Assembly (NCBI GenBank): GCA_035485575.1
Contig: DATHNW010000018.1
Coordinates: 1 to 64,000, forward strand
From: DASRHD01 sp035485575
GTDB lineage: Bacteria; Verrucomicrobiota; Verrucomicrobiia; Opitutales; Opitutaceae
Length of the DNA: 64,000 nucleotides
Direction of reading: 5' to 3'
Positions 15,837-23,473 of the stretch are shown here, piece by piece (position 1 is the first letter of the stretch; every line of letters starts with the position of its first letter). The position numbers and the translations under genes are program-made. The notes under the pieces are model-generated. The model made no database searches, was not told the origin of the DNA, and saw only the letters and a program-made list of their open reading frames with translations.

Positions 15837-16631
15837 TTGGAATGGCCAAACTTCCCTTGCCGCGGAAAACTTTCGCGGATATTCCTTGGCCGGAACAAAG
15901 CTCCGTTGCGTGCGACCACCTTCGAATTCCGCTACCGCTTCTGGTTGATCGTGCTCCTGCATGGCGCGGCCTTCGGCCTTTATTATTTCGATCAGGTAAG
16001 CTGCGGCGTCGCCCTGCTCCGGCTGCTGGCGCCGTCCGCTAGTCCGTCGACACTATCCGGCCGTCATTCCCTGCAGCTGATTTATGGCTTCGGCGCGACC
16101 CTGGTCTTCGCCGGCGCCCTGCTTCGCACCTGGGCCACCGCTTATATGCGGGCGGATGTCGTGCACGGCCTCAAATTGCAGGCCCAAACATTGGTGGCCG
16201 ACGGGCCTTACCGCCATACGCGCAATCCCCTTTACCTCGGCGTCATGCTGATGGCCTTGGGACTTGGCCTGATGGCCAGCCGCGCCGGCTGGGTCTTTCT
16301 TGCCGCCAGCATCTATTTATATTTGTTCCGCCTAATCCGGCGTGAAGAAGCCGAGCTACGGCAAACACAGGGTGCATCATATGCCGCGTATGTTCGGGCC
16401 GTGCCTTTATTCCTTCCGTCGCTGCTTCCCCGCATCCCCGCAGGAGGGGCCAGGCCGCGCTGGGCCCAGGCTTTCGTGAGCGAACTCTTCATCTGGACCT
16501 ACGGCCTGGCTGAGCTGACCTACGCCGTGACGCTTCAGGCTAAGCCGGCGCTCATGCTCGCCGTCATCGGGTTTGCCATCAATGCACAGGCCATTTTCGC
16601 AACCCGGGCACGCCGGCAGCCATCCGCTTAG
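15837..16631 (+). CDS. Isoprenylcysteine/phospholipid methyltransferase-like membrane protein
   Basis: 264 aa from a TTG at 15837; another TTG at 15906 would give 241 aa and removes an unlikely polar leader, so the start is uncertain. There are several hydrophobic helices. The PEMT/ICMT signature VADGPYRHTRNPLYLGVMLM is followed by a hydrophobic helix and RREEAELRQTQGASYAAYVRAVP, which matches the EE...F...Y..Y pattern that binds S-adenosylmethionine. The family methylates isoprenylcysteine or lipid amines at membranes; the bacterial substrate is unknown. It converges with the SDR gene. Confidence 0.8.
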   Translation: MEWPNFPCRGKLSRIFLGRNKAPLRATTFEFRYRFWLIVLLHGAAFGLYYFDQVSCGVALLRLLAPSASPSTLSGRHSLQLIYGFGATLVFAGALLRTWATAYMRADVVHGLKLQAQTLVADGPYRHTRNPLYLGVMLMALGLGLMASRAGWVFLAASIYLYLFRLIRREEAELRQTQGASYAAYVRAVPLFLPSLLPRIPAGGARPRWAQAFVSELFIWTYGLAELTYAVTLQAKPALMLAVIGFAINAQAIFATRARRQPSA

Positions 16632-16671
16632 GGGGCATTTCCCGGTCACCTCCAGAGGCCATGGCCTTTCT

Positions 16672-17445
16672 TTAGATCGCCGCGAGCAGGCCGCCGTCCA
16701 CGTAGATGATCTGGCCATTGACGAAATCTGCCGCCGGCGACGCGAGAAACACCGCGGCGCCGACCAGTTCGTGCGGCTGGCCCCACCGGGCCGCGGGCGT
16801 GCGCTGGCAGACCCATTGATTAAATTCGGGATTTTCCACCAGCGGCTTGGTCAGCTCGGTCATGAAGTAGCCCGGGCCGATGCCGTTGACCTGGAGATTG
16901 TGCTTCGCCCACTCGACCGCCATCGCGCGCGTGAGCATTTTCAGGCCGCCCTTGGCCGCGGTGTAGGGACCCGTCGTCGCACGCCCCAGTTCGCTCATCA
17001 GCGAGCAAATGTTGATGATCTTGCCTGCGCGGCGCGGGATCATCCGCCGGGCCACCTGCCGGGCCACGAGGAAGGCGCTGGTGAGATTGGTGTCGAGCAC
17101 CTCGCGCCACACCGCCACTTCCACCTGTTCCAGCGGCGCACGGCGCTGGATGCCGGCATTGTTCACCAGGATGTCGATCGGCGCGACCTCGGCCTCGATA
17201 CGGGCCACTTCGCGCTCCACCGCCGGGTCGTCTGTCACGTCGAAGACCGCCGTCATCACACGCAGACCTTCGCCGCGCAGCTGCGCGGCGGTCGCGGCAA
17301 GCTTTTCTTTATTGCGGCCGTTGAGCACGAGCGCCGCGCCTGCCTGGCCAAGCCCGCGTGCGAGCGCGAGGCCAAGGCCCTGGCTGGAACCAGTGATAAG
17401 CGCAGTGCGTCCGGTGAGATCGAAAAGTGGATTCTTTTCAGCCAT
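16672..17445 (-). CDS. SDR oxidoreductase, gluconate 5-dehydrogenase-like
   Basis: 257 aa classical short-chain dehydrogenase: TGSSQGLG cofactor motif (about residues 19-26), LVNNAGIQRR, catalytic Ser in NICSLMSELGR and YTAAK (about 161-165). VNGIGPGYFMTELTKPLVE and CQRTPAARWGQPHELVGAAV closely resemble E. coli IdnO as I remember it, which interconverts 5-ketogluconate and gluconate; a KduD-like role is the alternative. It is the last gene of a three-gene unit with an MFS hexuronate-type transporter and an IolB-like isomerase, consistent with sugar-acid catabolism. The gap to the MFS gene is 6 bp. Confidence 0.85.
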   Translation of the reverse strand: MAEKNPLFDLTGRTALITGSSQGLGLALARGLGQAGAALVLNGRNKEKLAATAAQLRGEGLRVMTAVFDVTDDPAVEREVARIEAEVAPIDILVNNAGIQRRAPLEQVEVAVWREVLDTNLTSAFLVARQVARRMIPRRAGKIINICSLMSELGRATTGPYTAAKGGLKMLTRAMAVEWAKHNLQVNGIGPGYFMTELTKPLVENPEFNQWVCQRTPAARWGQPHELVGAAVFLASPAADFVNGQIIYVDGGLLAAI

Positions 17446-17451
17446 GGCTGA

Positions 17452-18711
17452 TTACTCAACATTGAGCGAACGCACTTTGCCGACGAGAATAAACAACACC
17501 GCCGTGGCCAGGGGCCCGAGCAGTCCGGCGGCGATCAGGATGGGCGTGTAGGAGAAATGATCCACGACCCAGCCGGTTGACATGGTGAAGATCACCGCGC
17601 CCAGCCCGGCCGCCGTGCCGGCAAAACCCGCGATCGAGCCCACCGCGCCCACCGGAAAAAAATCGCTCGGCAGTGTCTGCACGTTGCTCACCCAGAATTG
17701 AAACCCGAACATCGTCACCCCCAGCCACGCGAGCGCGGCGGAAGCGGAGGTCGCGTAGGCGGCGAGAATGCCCGCCGTCAGGCAGACCGTACCGAGAAAA
17801 ATGGCGGTCTTGCGCGCGCGGTTCACGCCCCAGCCACGGCGCAGCAAAAAGCCCGAGAACCAGCCGCCGGACAGTGCACCCAAGGCCGCGGCGACAAAGG
17901 GCGCCCACGCAAATGCGGCGATTTCCTTCAGGCTGAAGCCACGAGCATGATAAAGGTAGAGCGGCAGCCAGTTGAGAAACAGCCACCAGATCGGATCACC
18001 AAAAAACCGCGCGAGCACGATACCCCAGACCTCGCGCCGGCGCAGCAGGACCCTCCATGGCACCGGCGGATGGCGCGCCGGGGCCGCGGCGGCGACCCTA
18101 GGCGCGGACGACAGTGTCCGCGGATAAAGCGCGAGCCACAAGGCCAGCCACACAAAACCCAACAACCCCGTGACGAGAAACACCGTCCTCCAGCCATAGC
18201 TAAACTGGAGCCAGATGATCAGCGGCGGCGCGAGTGCCGGCCCGAGCGACGCGCCGGTGTTCGCAATGCCCATGGCCAAAGCACGTTGCCGCGCCGGAAA
18301 CCACGCGGCGATGGTGCGCGTGGCGCCGGGCCAGTTGCCCGATTCGCTCAACCCGAGCAGCGCACGCATCCCGCACAGGCTGCCGAAGCCGCGGGCCAGC
18401 GCGTGCCCCATCTCCGCCAGCGACCAGATGACGACTGCGAGCGAAAAACCCGTGCGGTTGCCCAGCCGGTCAAATGCCGCGCCCCAGGCAAACATCGAGA
18501 GCGCATAGACGATCAGGAACCACGAGCTGATCGTCGCATACTGCACATTGGTCAGCTTGAATTCCGCCTGCAGCACCGGCGAGAGCACCGGGATCGCGAG
18601 CCGGTCGAGATAGTTCATCACGGTGCCGAGAAACAGGAGCGCGATGATCACCCAGCGCCAGGGGCGCGCGTCTTCCGCGGAGGCACTCGGGGTGGCCGGC
18701 GGAAAACTCAT
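17452..18711 (-). CDS. MFS transporter, anion:cation symporter (hexuronate) type
   Basis: 419 aa with about 12 hydrophobic helices. The N-terminal signature WVIIALLFLGTVMNYLDRLA is typical of the ACS family (ExuT, GudP), followed by FAWGAAFDRLGNRTGFSLAV and GLSESGNWPGATRTIAAWFP. It probably imports a hexuronate or related sugar acid with protons. The ATG at 18711 overlaps the stop of the IolB-like gene (ATGA), supporting the start; the frame runs open upstream through that gene, which explains a misleading 654-codon reading frame. The first gene of the unit makes the isomerase and the last the dehydrogenase. Confidence 0.9.
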   Translation of the reverse strand: MSFPPATPSASAEDARPWRWVIIALLFLGTVMNYLDRLAIPVLSPVLQAEFKLTNVQYATISSWFLIVYALSMFAWGAAFDRLGNRTGFSLAVVIWSLAEMGHALARGFGSLCGMRALLGLSESGNWPGATRTIAAWFPARQRALAMGIANTGASLGPALAPPLIIWLQFSYGWRTVFLVTGLLGFVWLALWLALYPRTLSSAPRVAAAAPARHPPVPWRVLLRRREVWGIVLARFFGDPIWWLFLNWLPLYLYHARGFSLKEIAAFAWAPFVAAALGALSGGWFSGFLLRRGWGVNRARKTAIFLGTVCLTAGILAAYATSASAALAWLGVTMFGFQFWVSNVQTLPSDFFPVGAVGSIAGFAGTAAGLGAVIFTMSTGWVVDHFSYTPILIAAGLLGPLATAVLFILVGKVRSLNVE

Positions 18712-19550
18712 TTGAATTTGTCGCGCATCGCCTGCAGGCCGGGGATTTTCGCCATGAGATGCCGGTGCTGCGGCTCGAACGATTGCACGAGCGAGCGCTG
18801 ATGCTGCCCGACAAGGATCGTGAAAATGTAACCCTCGTGGCCCGGCGATGCGACCGTCGGATGATAGCCGCGGTCGACTAAAAATGTGTCGCCATGCCTC
18901 GTCATTACCACCATCGGTTCGCTGACGTCCGGTTCGTAGCAAAACTGCGCCCCAAAGCCGGTCTCGGGCCGGAAGCGGTAATGATAGATTTCCTCGAAAT
19001 CCGTCTCTTCCGGCGGACGCTCGGTATCGTGCTTGTGCGGCGGGTAGCCCGACCAGCAGCCGTTGTCGGCGTAGAGCTCGCTCACCAGCAGGTTGCCCGC
19101 CCGACCCGTGGCGTTCTGGCCGAGAATGTGAAAAATCCGGCGTCGCGAATGCGTGTCCGCCGAGCCGACCTCCACCATTTCGACCTCCTTCGGCGGCACG
19201 TGAAAGGGCGCGAACGGCTGGGCGCACAGGCCGCCCGCGATCGCGATCTCCGTGCCATCGAGCAAGGCGCGCACCGTCACCCGCGCCCCCGTGCCGCAAT
19301 AAACGGAATCCGCCGGGCCGCTCCAGAGGTCGGCCCGCTGGCCGATGTTCCGAAACGTCTGTGCGCCCGCCGCGATGTCCGCCCGTCCCGCGAGAACCAC
19401 GCACACCGTTTCGCAACCGTGCGCCTCGATCGTCTGCGATTCACCCGCGCGCAGCCGCAGCAGGTTGAAATAACACAATGCCATCGCGCTGCGGCCCGGT
19501 TCGACGAGCGGCAGGTTGCGGTTGTCATGCGCGCGAAGGAGCTGGGGCAT
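18708..19550 (-). CDS. 5-deoxy-glucuronate isomerase family protein (IolB-like)
   Basis: 280 aa double cupin of the KduI/IolB family. The stretch LLVSELYADNGCWSGYPPHK followed by HDTERPPEETDFEEIYHYRF matches IolB better than KduI, with putative metal ligands in PPHKHD, the following Glu and YHPTVASPGHEGY. IolB isomerises 5-deoxy-glucuronate in myo-inositol breakdown; KduI acts on 5-keto-4-deoxyuronate. No other iol genes are here. The partners are a hexuronate-type transporter and a gluconate 5-dehydrogenase-like SDR, so a uronate-type substrate is equally possible. It is the first gene of the unit (ATGA overlap with the transporter). Confidence 0.82.
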   Translation of the reverse strand: MPQLLRAHDNRNLPLVEPGRSAMALCYFNLLRLRAGESQTIEAHGCETVCVVLAGRADIAAGAQTFRNIGQRADLWSGPADSVYCGTGARVTVRALLDGTEIAIAGGLCAQPFAPFHVPPKEVEMVEVGSADTHSRRRIFHILGQNATGRAGNLLVSELYADNGCWSGYPPHKHDTERPPEETDFEEIYHYRFRPETGFGAQFCYEPDVSEPMVVMTRHGDTFLVDRGYHPTVASPGHEGYIFTILVGQHQRSLVQSFEPQHRHLMAKIPGLQAMRDKFK

Positions 19551-19713
19551 GGACTATAAATTGAGGCAGCTGCAGGCGGCGTCAAATTTCAGCCGGTTAT
19601 CGGCCAAAAATTGCGCCGGCGCCTTATCCAATGTGAGCGTAACAAGAAGGAATGATTCATAATATCGTTATTCTTCAGCAGACAAATAAATTTCATAAGC
19701 CATTAATTATTAT

Positions 19714-19728
19714 ATCATAATATATGAT
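19714..19728. promoter_or_regulatory. AT-rich palindrome upstream of the YiiX-MarR unit
   Basis: ATCATA-ATA-TATGAT is a perfect palindrome 10 bp before the first possible start of the YiiX-like gene, within a very AT-rich promoter region (19690-19738). A MarR-family gene is the second gene of the unit, and MarR dimers bind palindromes of this size, so this may be its autoregulatory operator. Confidence 0.45.
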
Positions 19729-19738
19729 TATATAACTA

Positions 19739-20437
19739 ATGATTGCAATTGAAACTATTTTGTCCGCAACTGTCGCCATGCAGCCCAGAAATCGTTCTCT
19801 TCTCACCGGCGGGGTGATTTTCGCCGCCCTCGCCCTGACTGCCTGCGCTCATCTTGACGAACAGACCTTCAACGCTGTCGTTGCCAGCAAGCCTGCCATC
19901 GGCGACATTGTTTTCACTCGAATTGGAGGTCCGATCTTTAGCCGGGTGGCGGATACAACCCTGAGCTGGACCTCCCACGTCGGAATCATTGTCGACTATC
20001 AGAACGGCGATTGGATCGTTGCGGAAAGCGGCGTTCCATTCGTTCGCAAAACCCCGCTCCGGAAATTTCTCGGCCATTCAGAAAATCAAGAATTCTCGAT
20101 CCGGCGCTTGAGGACAGATCCCACCGAGGAAGAAAAGCGTGCAATGCTGAAATTTGCAGATTCGCAGATGGGCAAGCTCTATTCGCTGGGCTTCGATCTT
20201 GGATCGCAAAAGACCTTCTGCTCCAAATTCGTCCACGATGTCGTGGCAGTTAGCACCCATCAATCGATCGGAGAGGTCGAAACTTTCGACCATTTGCTCC
20301 ACCGCAATCCCGATGCGCCATTGTGGTTCTGGCGCGCCTGGTTCCTTGGCTTCATTCCCTGGCAGAGGATGACCATCACACCCGCCAGCGAGATCGACAG
20401 CCCGCTCCTCCGGATCGTAATCCAGCATAATGTATGA
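19739..20437 (+). CDS. YiiX/YebB-like permuted NlpC/P60 cysteine hydrolase, lipoprotein
   Basis: 232 aa. The hydrophobic segment LLTGGVIFAALALTACAH ends in a lipobox-like LTAC, so it is probably a lipoprotein. A start at 19778 (MQPRNRSLL) gives a more typical signal peptide than 19739 and cannot be excluded. IGDIVFTR, WTSHVGIIVDY (conserved His) and KTFCSKFVHDVVA (conserved Cys) follow the YiiX order of circularly permuted papain-like enzymes, which act on peptidoglycan or acyl substrates. Its stop overlaps the MarR gene start (ATGA). GC content is clearly lower than in the flanking operons. Confidence 0.75.
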   Translation: MIAIETILSATVAMQPRNRSLLTGGVIFAALALTACAHLDEQTFNAVVASKPAIGDIVFTRIGGPIFSRVADTTLSWTSHVGIIVDYQNGDWIVAESGVPFVRKTPLRKFLGHSENQEFSIRRLRTDPTEEEKRAMLKFADSQMGKLYSLGFDLGSQKTFCSKFVHDVVAVSTHQSIGEVETFDHLLHRNPDAPLWFWRAWFLGFIPWQRMTITPASEIDSPLLRIVIQHNV

Positions 20438-20856
20438 AGGCTCTTATCTACGAAATCATTGCCGTCGCAGGAACGATTGACGCCGCTGGCGTCAGAATCC
20501 TCAGGCCACTCGGTCTCACCCCGATGACTTTCAACATTCTCAACGTCCTGAGCGACGGGCCTCTCTCTCAGCGGGAAATTAGCGACCAGGTCATCGTTGC
20601 TGCTTCGAGCATAACTTTTCAGGTCAAACAGCTGCAGAAGAAGGGCCTTATCCAGCGCAGGCGCTCCGACGCCCGGACCTGGCGGGTCTTCCTCACGCCA
20701 CGCGGCGCAGAAACGCGGCGGCGGGCAGAGCAGCGAATGAACCAGATCATGGATCAGATTCGCATCGAGCCGGGCCTGATCGCAAACGCCAAATCCGCCT
20801 TGAAAACAATCCAGGACCGCCTGCCAGAGCTCGTCGAAGGAAAGAACCCATTATGA
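20434..20856 (+). CDS. MarR-family transcriptional regulator
   Basis: 140 aa. A winged helix occupies about residues 30-95: MTFNILNVLSDGPLSQREIS, then VIVAASSITFQVKQLQKKGL with the recognition helix, and a basic wing IQRRRSDARTWRVFLTPRG. Helices at both ends would form the dimer interface. It overlaps the upstream YiiX-like gene and the downstream membrane-protein gene by 4 bp each (ATGA), so the three are translationally coupled. It probably represses its own unit through the palindrome at 19714-19728. Confidence 0.88.
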   Translation: MKALIYEIIAVAGTIDAAGVRILRPLGLTPMTFNILNVLSDGPLSQREISDQVIVAASSITFQVKQLQKKGLIQRRRSDARTWRVFLTPRGAETRRRAEQRMNQIMDQIRIEPGLIANAKSALKTIQDRLPELVEGKNPL

Positions 20857-21902
20857 ACATCTCACAAAAGGAGCTGCGCGATGCAGCGACAACCACAGGG
20901 CTGACGAACCAGCAGGTGGACCTGCTCTGGCGCACATTGAACGCCCAGCCCTCGCAATCAGGGAAACCAAAATTTGATGTGGCCAATGTGGCCTATTATT
21001 TTGGGGCTCTGCTCGTGATCGGGGCCATGGGCTGGTTCATGACCAAGGCTTGGGATGGCCTTGGAGGACCCGGTCTCTTCGCTGTCGCAAGTTGCTATGC
21101 GGTTTGCTTCGTCCTGGGCGGGCGAACCCTGTGGGCTCAGTCCTTGAGAATCCCTGGTGGACTTCTCTTCACCATCGCCGTCTGCATGGTGCCCCTGGCA
21201 ACGTTCGGAATCGAACGATGGACCGGCCTTTGGCCGGCGGATGATCCGGGCTCCTACACCAAATTCCATCCCTACATCAATGGAAGCTGGATTATAATGG
21301 AAGTGGCGACCATCGCGGCCGGAGCGATCGCCCTGCGGTTCTGGCGCTTCCCGTTTCTCACCGCACCCATCGCCTATTCGTTATGGTACATGTCGATGGA
21401 TTTGCCAGCGCTGCTCGGCGGCCATCACCTTCTCAACTGGGAGGATAAGCAGCAAATTTCGATGATCTTCGGCGCCGTCATGCTGCTGGCCTCCTACCTC
21501 GTGGATCTTCGCGGGAAGTCCGACGACTTTACTTTCTGGGGCTATCTCTTCGGCTTAATGGCATTTTGGGGCGGCCTCTCATCCATGGACAGCCATAGTG
21601 AGCTGGGCAAATTCGTCTATTGCCTGATCAACATCGGGCTCATCTTCTGTTCGCTCATTCTTCGACGCCGAGCGTTCATGATTTTCGGTTCGCTGGGATT
21701 CTTCGGTTACCTCGGGCATCTGGCCTACCGTGTCTTCGAGAATTCCATCCTCTTCCCCTTTGCCCTCAGTTTGATCGGGATTTTGATCATCTATCTGGGC
21801 CTTCAATATCAACGGCGGCGGGATCGAATCGAAAAATGCCTTCGAGCGGCGATTTTGCCGCACATAAAAGGCCTCATCCCTGCGCGCGCATTACTCGATT
21901 AG
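20853..21902 (+). CDS. Multi-pass membrane protein of unknown function
   Basis: 349 aa. A soluble N-terminus of about 50 residues (KELRDAATTTGLTNQQVDLL) is followed by roughly nine hydrophobic helices and a short basic C-terminal tail (QYQRRRDRIEKCLRAAIL). The layout (short cytoplasmic domain, then many helices) resembles DUF2157-type proteins, but I do not recognise it with certainty. It is translationally coupled to the MarR gene, so it is probably part of the regulated function of that unit. Confidence 0.8.
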   Translation: MNISQKELRDAATTTGLTNQQVDLLWRTLNAQPSQSGKPKFDVANVAYYFGALLVIGAMGWFMTKAWDGLGGPGLFAVASCYAVCFVLGGRTLWAQSLRIPGGLLFTIAVCMVPLATFGIERWTGLWPADDPGSYTKFHPYINGSWIIMEVATIAAGAIALRFWRFPFLTAPIAYSLWYMSMDLPALLGGHHLLNWEDKQQISMIFGAVMLLASYLVDLRGKSDDFTFWGYLFGLMAFWGGLSSMDSHSELGKFVYCLINIGLIFCSLILRRRAFMIFGSLGFFGYLGHLAYRVFENSILFPFALSLIGILIIYLGLQYQRRRDRIEKCLRAAILPHIKGLIPARALLD

Positions 21903-21947
21903 CTTTCGCGTTCACCCGCGTTACATCGTGAAGCCGGCACTCTCCGT

Positions 21948-22700
21948 ATGATTCGAAAACTAATAGTGATCTCGATCTTTTCCGCAGTCGCCATCCTCTT
22001 CCTGACGGTGGGTTGTTCATCGATCGAAAGGAAGTTGCTCTTCTTTCCCACCCATTGGCCCACGGATAACGGTCTCACGCCATGGATGAAGAACGGAGAA
22101 CTCATCGGTTACTCACGAATGGTCGAATCGCCTAGGACCGTGTGGCTGATGCTTCACGGAAATGGCGGCCAGGCGTCTGACCGTACGTACGCAATCCCAT
22201 GTTTTTCACCTGATGACTCGGTCTTCATCCTCGAGTATCCGGGATATGGAGCCCGGGAGGGCATTCCATCCAAAGAAGCCTTCAACCAAGCAGCCAAAGA
22301 GGCCTACCTTTTTCTGAGGGATACCTATCCGGGAATTCCAGTTTGCGTAGTGGGAGAATCGATCGGAAGCGGCCCAGCCTCGTCACTCACAAGCCTTAAC
22401 CCCCCGCCAGACAAGTTGGTGCTTATCGTCCCCTTTGATAAACTCTCGCTCGTAGCCAAAGATCATTTCCCCTCTTTTCTCGTCGGCCTGTTATTGAAGG
22501 ACAATTGGAACAACGTGGACGCGCTTTCAAATTACAAAGGGCCGGTGGAAATCTTCGGCGCTGAAGCCGACACCGTCATTCCGGTTGAGCACGCGCAGGC
22601 TCTTGCCGCGGCCATTCCTTCATCGAAGTTTGTGTTAATTGAAGGCGGCCACAACGAGTGGTCACATCAAGATCGCGTGCAGATCAGGAACCAAAGATGA
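21948..22700 (+). CDS. Alpha/beta hydrolase, predicted lipoprotein
   Basis: 250 aa. An N-terminal hydrophobic segment ends in a lipobox-like TVGCSS (about residues 20-25). Hydrolase features in order: LMLHGNGGQ (oxyanion strand), EYPGYGAREG, nucleophile elbow VVGESIGSGPA, an acid in IFGAEADTVIP and a His in IEGGHNEWSH. The pattern matches BEM46/ABHD13-like serine hydrolases with unknown substrate. It starts 45 bp after the membrane-protein gene on the same strand, and its last codons precede the small membrane gene. Confidence 0.82.
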   Translation: MIRKLIVISIFSAVAILFLTVGCSSIERKLLFFPTHWPTDNGLTPWMKNGELIGYSRMVESPRTVWLMLHGNGGQASDRTYAIPCFSPDDSVFILEYPGYGAREGIPSKEAFNQAAKEAYLFLRDTYPGIPVCVVGESIGSGPASSLTSLNPPPDKLVLIVPFDKLSLVAKDHFPSFLVGLLLKDNWNNVDALSNYKGPVEIFGAEADTVIPVEHAQALAAAIPSSKFVLIEGGHNEWSHQDRVQIRNQR

Positions 22701-22771
22701 AACAGGGCAGCATTAACTACGCCTTTGAAGCCAGTGCGCATCACATCTGCCTTTTTAACGTTCGGCAAAAA

Positions 22772-23062
22772 ATGAACAAAGGCTCGAAAGCGATTGCAAC
22801 AGCCCTAGCCATCGTGGGTCCACCAATACTTGGGATGCTTTCAGCCGAGCTTTCCTATGTTTTCCATTGGAGCGAACCACGATGGCTGTTTGTCGTATTT
22901 TATGCTTTTCCTCAGATTGGAGCATTCGTCTTCTTATCCAGGACCATAAGCTGGCCATGGTGGATCAAGTGTCTGGCCGCAGTTCCTTTCCTTGCATTGT
23001 CATTAGCTGTGACCATCTACGCCTGTTTGATGGTGGCCGCTGCAAACGGAGATGGTTTATGA
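22772..23062 (+). CDS. Small membrane protein of unknown function
   Basis: 96 aa from the ATG at 22772 (MNKGSKAIATAL). Three hydrophobic helices are visible: ATALAIVGPPILGMLSAELS, RWLFVVFYAFPQIGAFVFLS and IKCLAAVPFLALSLAVTIYA. The frame is open back to 22658, but that part overlaps the hydrolase gene and looks non-coding. I recognise no family. It is the last protein gene before tRNA-Ile2. Confidence 0.55.
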   Translation: MNKGSKAIATALAIVGPPILGMLSAELSYVFHWSEPRWLFVVFYAFPQIGAFVFLSRTISWPWWIKCLAAVPFLALSLAVTIYACLMVAAANGDGL

Positions 23063-23110
23063 GTTGTCGTTTTGCGCCATTTCAACGTGAGTTTACCTGT
23101 TTGTAATTTT

Positions 23111-23186
23111 GGGCCTATAGCTCAATGGTTAGAGCAGAGGACTCATAATCCTTTGGTTCAGGGTTCGAGTCCCTGTGGGCCCACCA
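23111..23186 (+). tRNA. tRNA-Ile2 (anticodon CAU, lysidine type)
   Basis: Complete cloverleaf: the acceptor GGGCCTA pairs with TGGGCCC, the anticodon loop is CTCATAA, the T arm is GGTTCGAGTCC and CCA is encoded at 23184-23186. The anticodon arm with AGCTCAATGGTTAGAGCA resembles E. coli ileX rather than tRNA-Met, so I call it the AUA-reading Ile2 species; elongator Met is the alternative. Confidence 0.85.
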
Positions 23187-23216
23187 ATTTAATTCCGAAC
23201 TAAATTTCTGTGGTGC

Positions 23217-23282
23217 GTGACACATAAAATGGCCCATGGGCCACTTTATGCGTCACTTTCGGTAGGCCATTTTATGCGTCAC
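23217..23282. repeat. Triple 18-bp repeat (inverted and direct), possible IS end relic
   Basis: Three related 18-mers: GTGACACATAAAATGGCC (23217-23234), its near-complement GGCCACTTTATGCGTCAC (23239-23256), and a direct copy GGCCATTTTATGCGTCAC (23265-23282), 26 bp from the second. The first two meet in the palindrome GGCCCATGGGCC. Repeated, TG/CA-ended arrays of this kind are typical of IS21-family termini. No transposase is present here. It could also act as a hairpin terminator for the tRNA. Confidence 0.5.
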
Positions 23283-23352
23283 ATTTCTTAGTGGCTTACT
23301 AGCAGCCGGTAGCAAATTTTAAGCCTAGAAAATCGAAGCCCGGGGGAAATTA

Positions 23353-23369
23353 TCTACGCGGTGCGTAGA
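23353..23369. terminator. Short hairpin between tRNA-Ile2 and the permease operon end
   Basis: TCTACGC-GGT-GCGTAGA is a perfect 7-bp stem with a 3-nt loop, about 105 bp beyond the last permease stop on the minus strand. The following minus-strand bases (TAATTTCCCC) are only weakly T-rich, so terminator function is uncertain. The rest of 23283-23473 shows nothing I can assign. Confidence 0.3.
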
Positions 23370-23473
23370 AGGTGGCGATGTCATGCGAGAAAACTCACGC
23401 TGCTCAGAACGGTAATATCTTCGTGTGGTGAACCGAAAACAGTGGCCGGAAGTGAGTGCGACCGCAGTGGGCG

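Noticed and set aside
17452..19416. A 654-codon apparent fusion upstream of the MFS transporter
   Set aside because: The upstream part is another frame of the IolB-like gene; the transporter begins at 18711 with an ATGA overlap.
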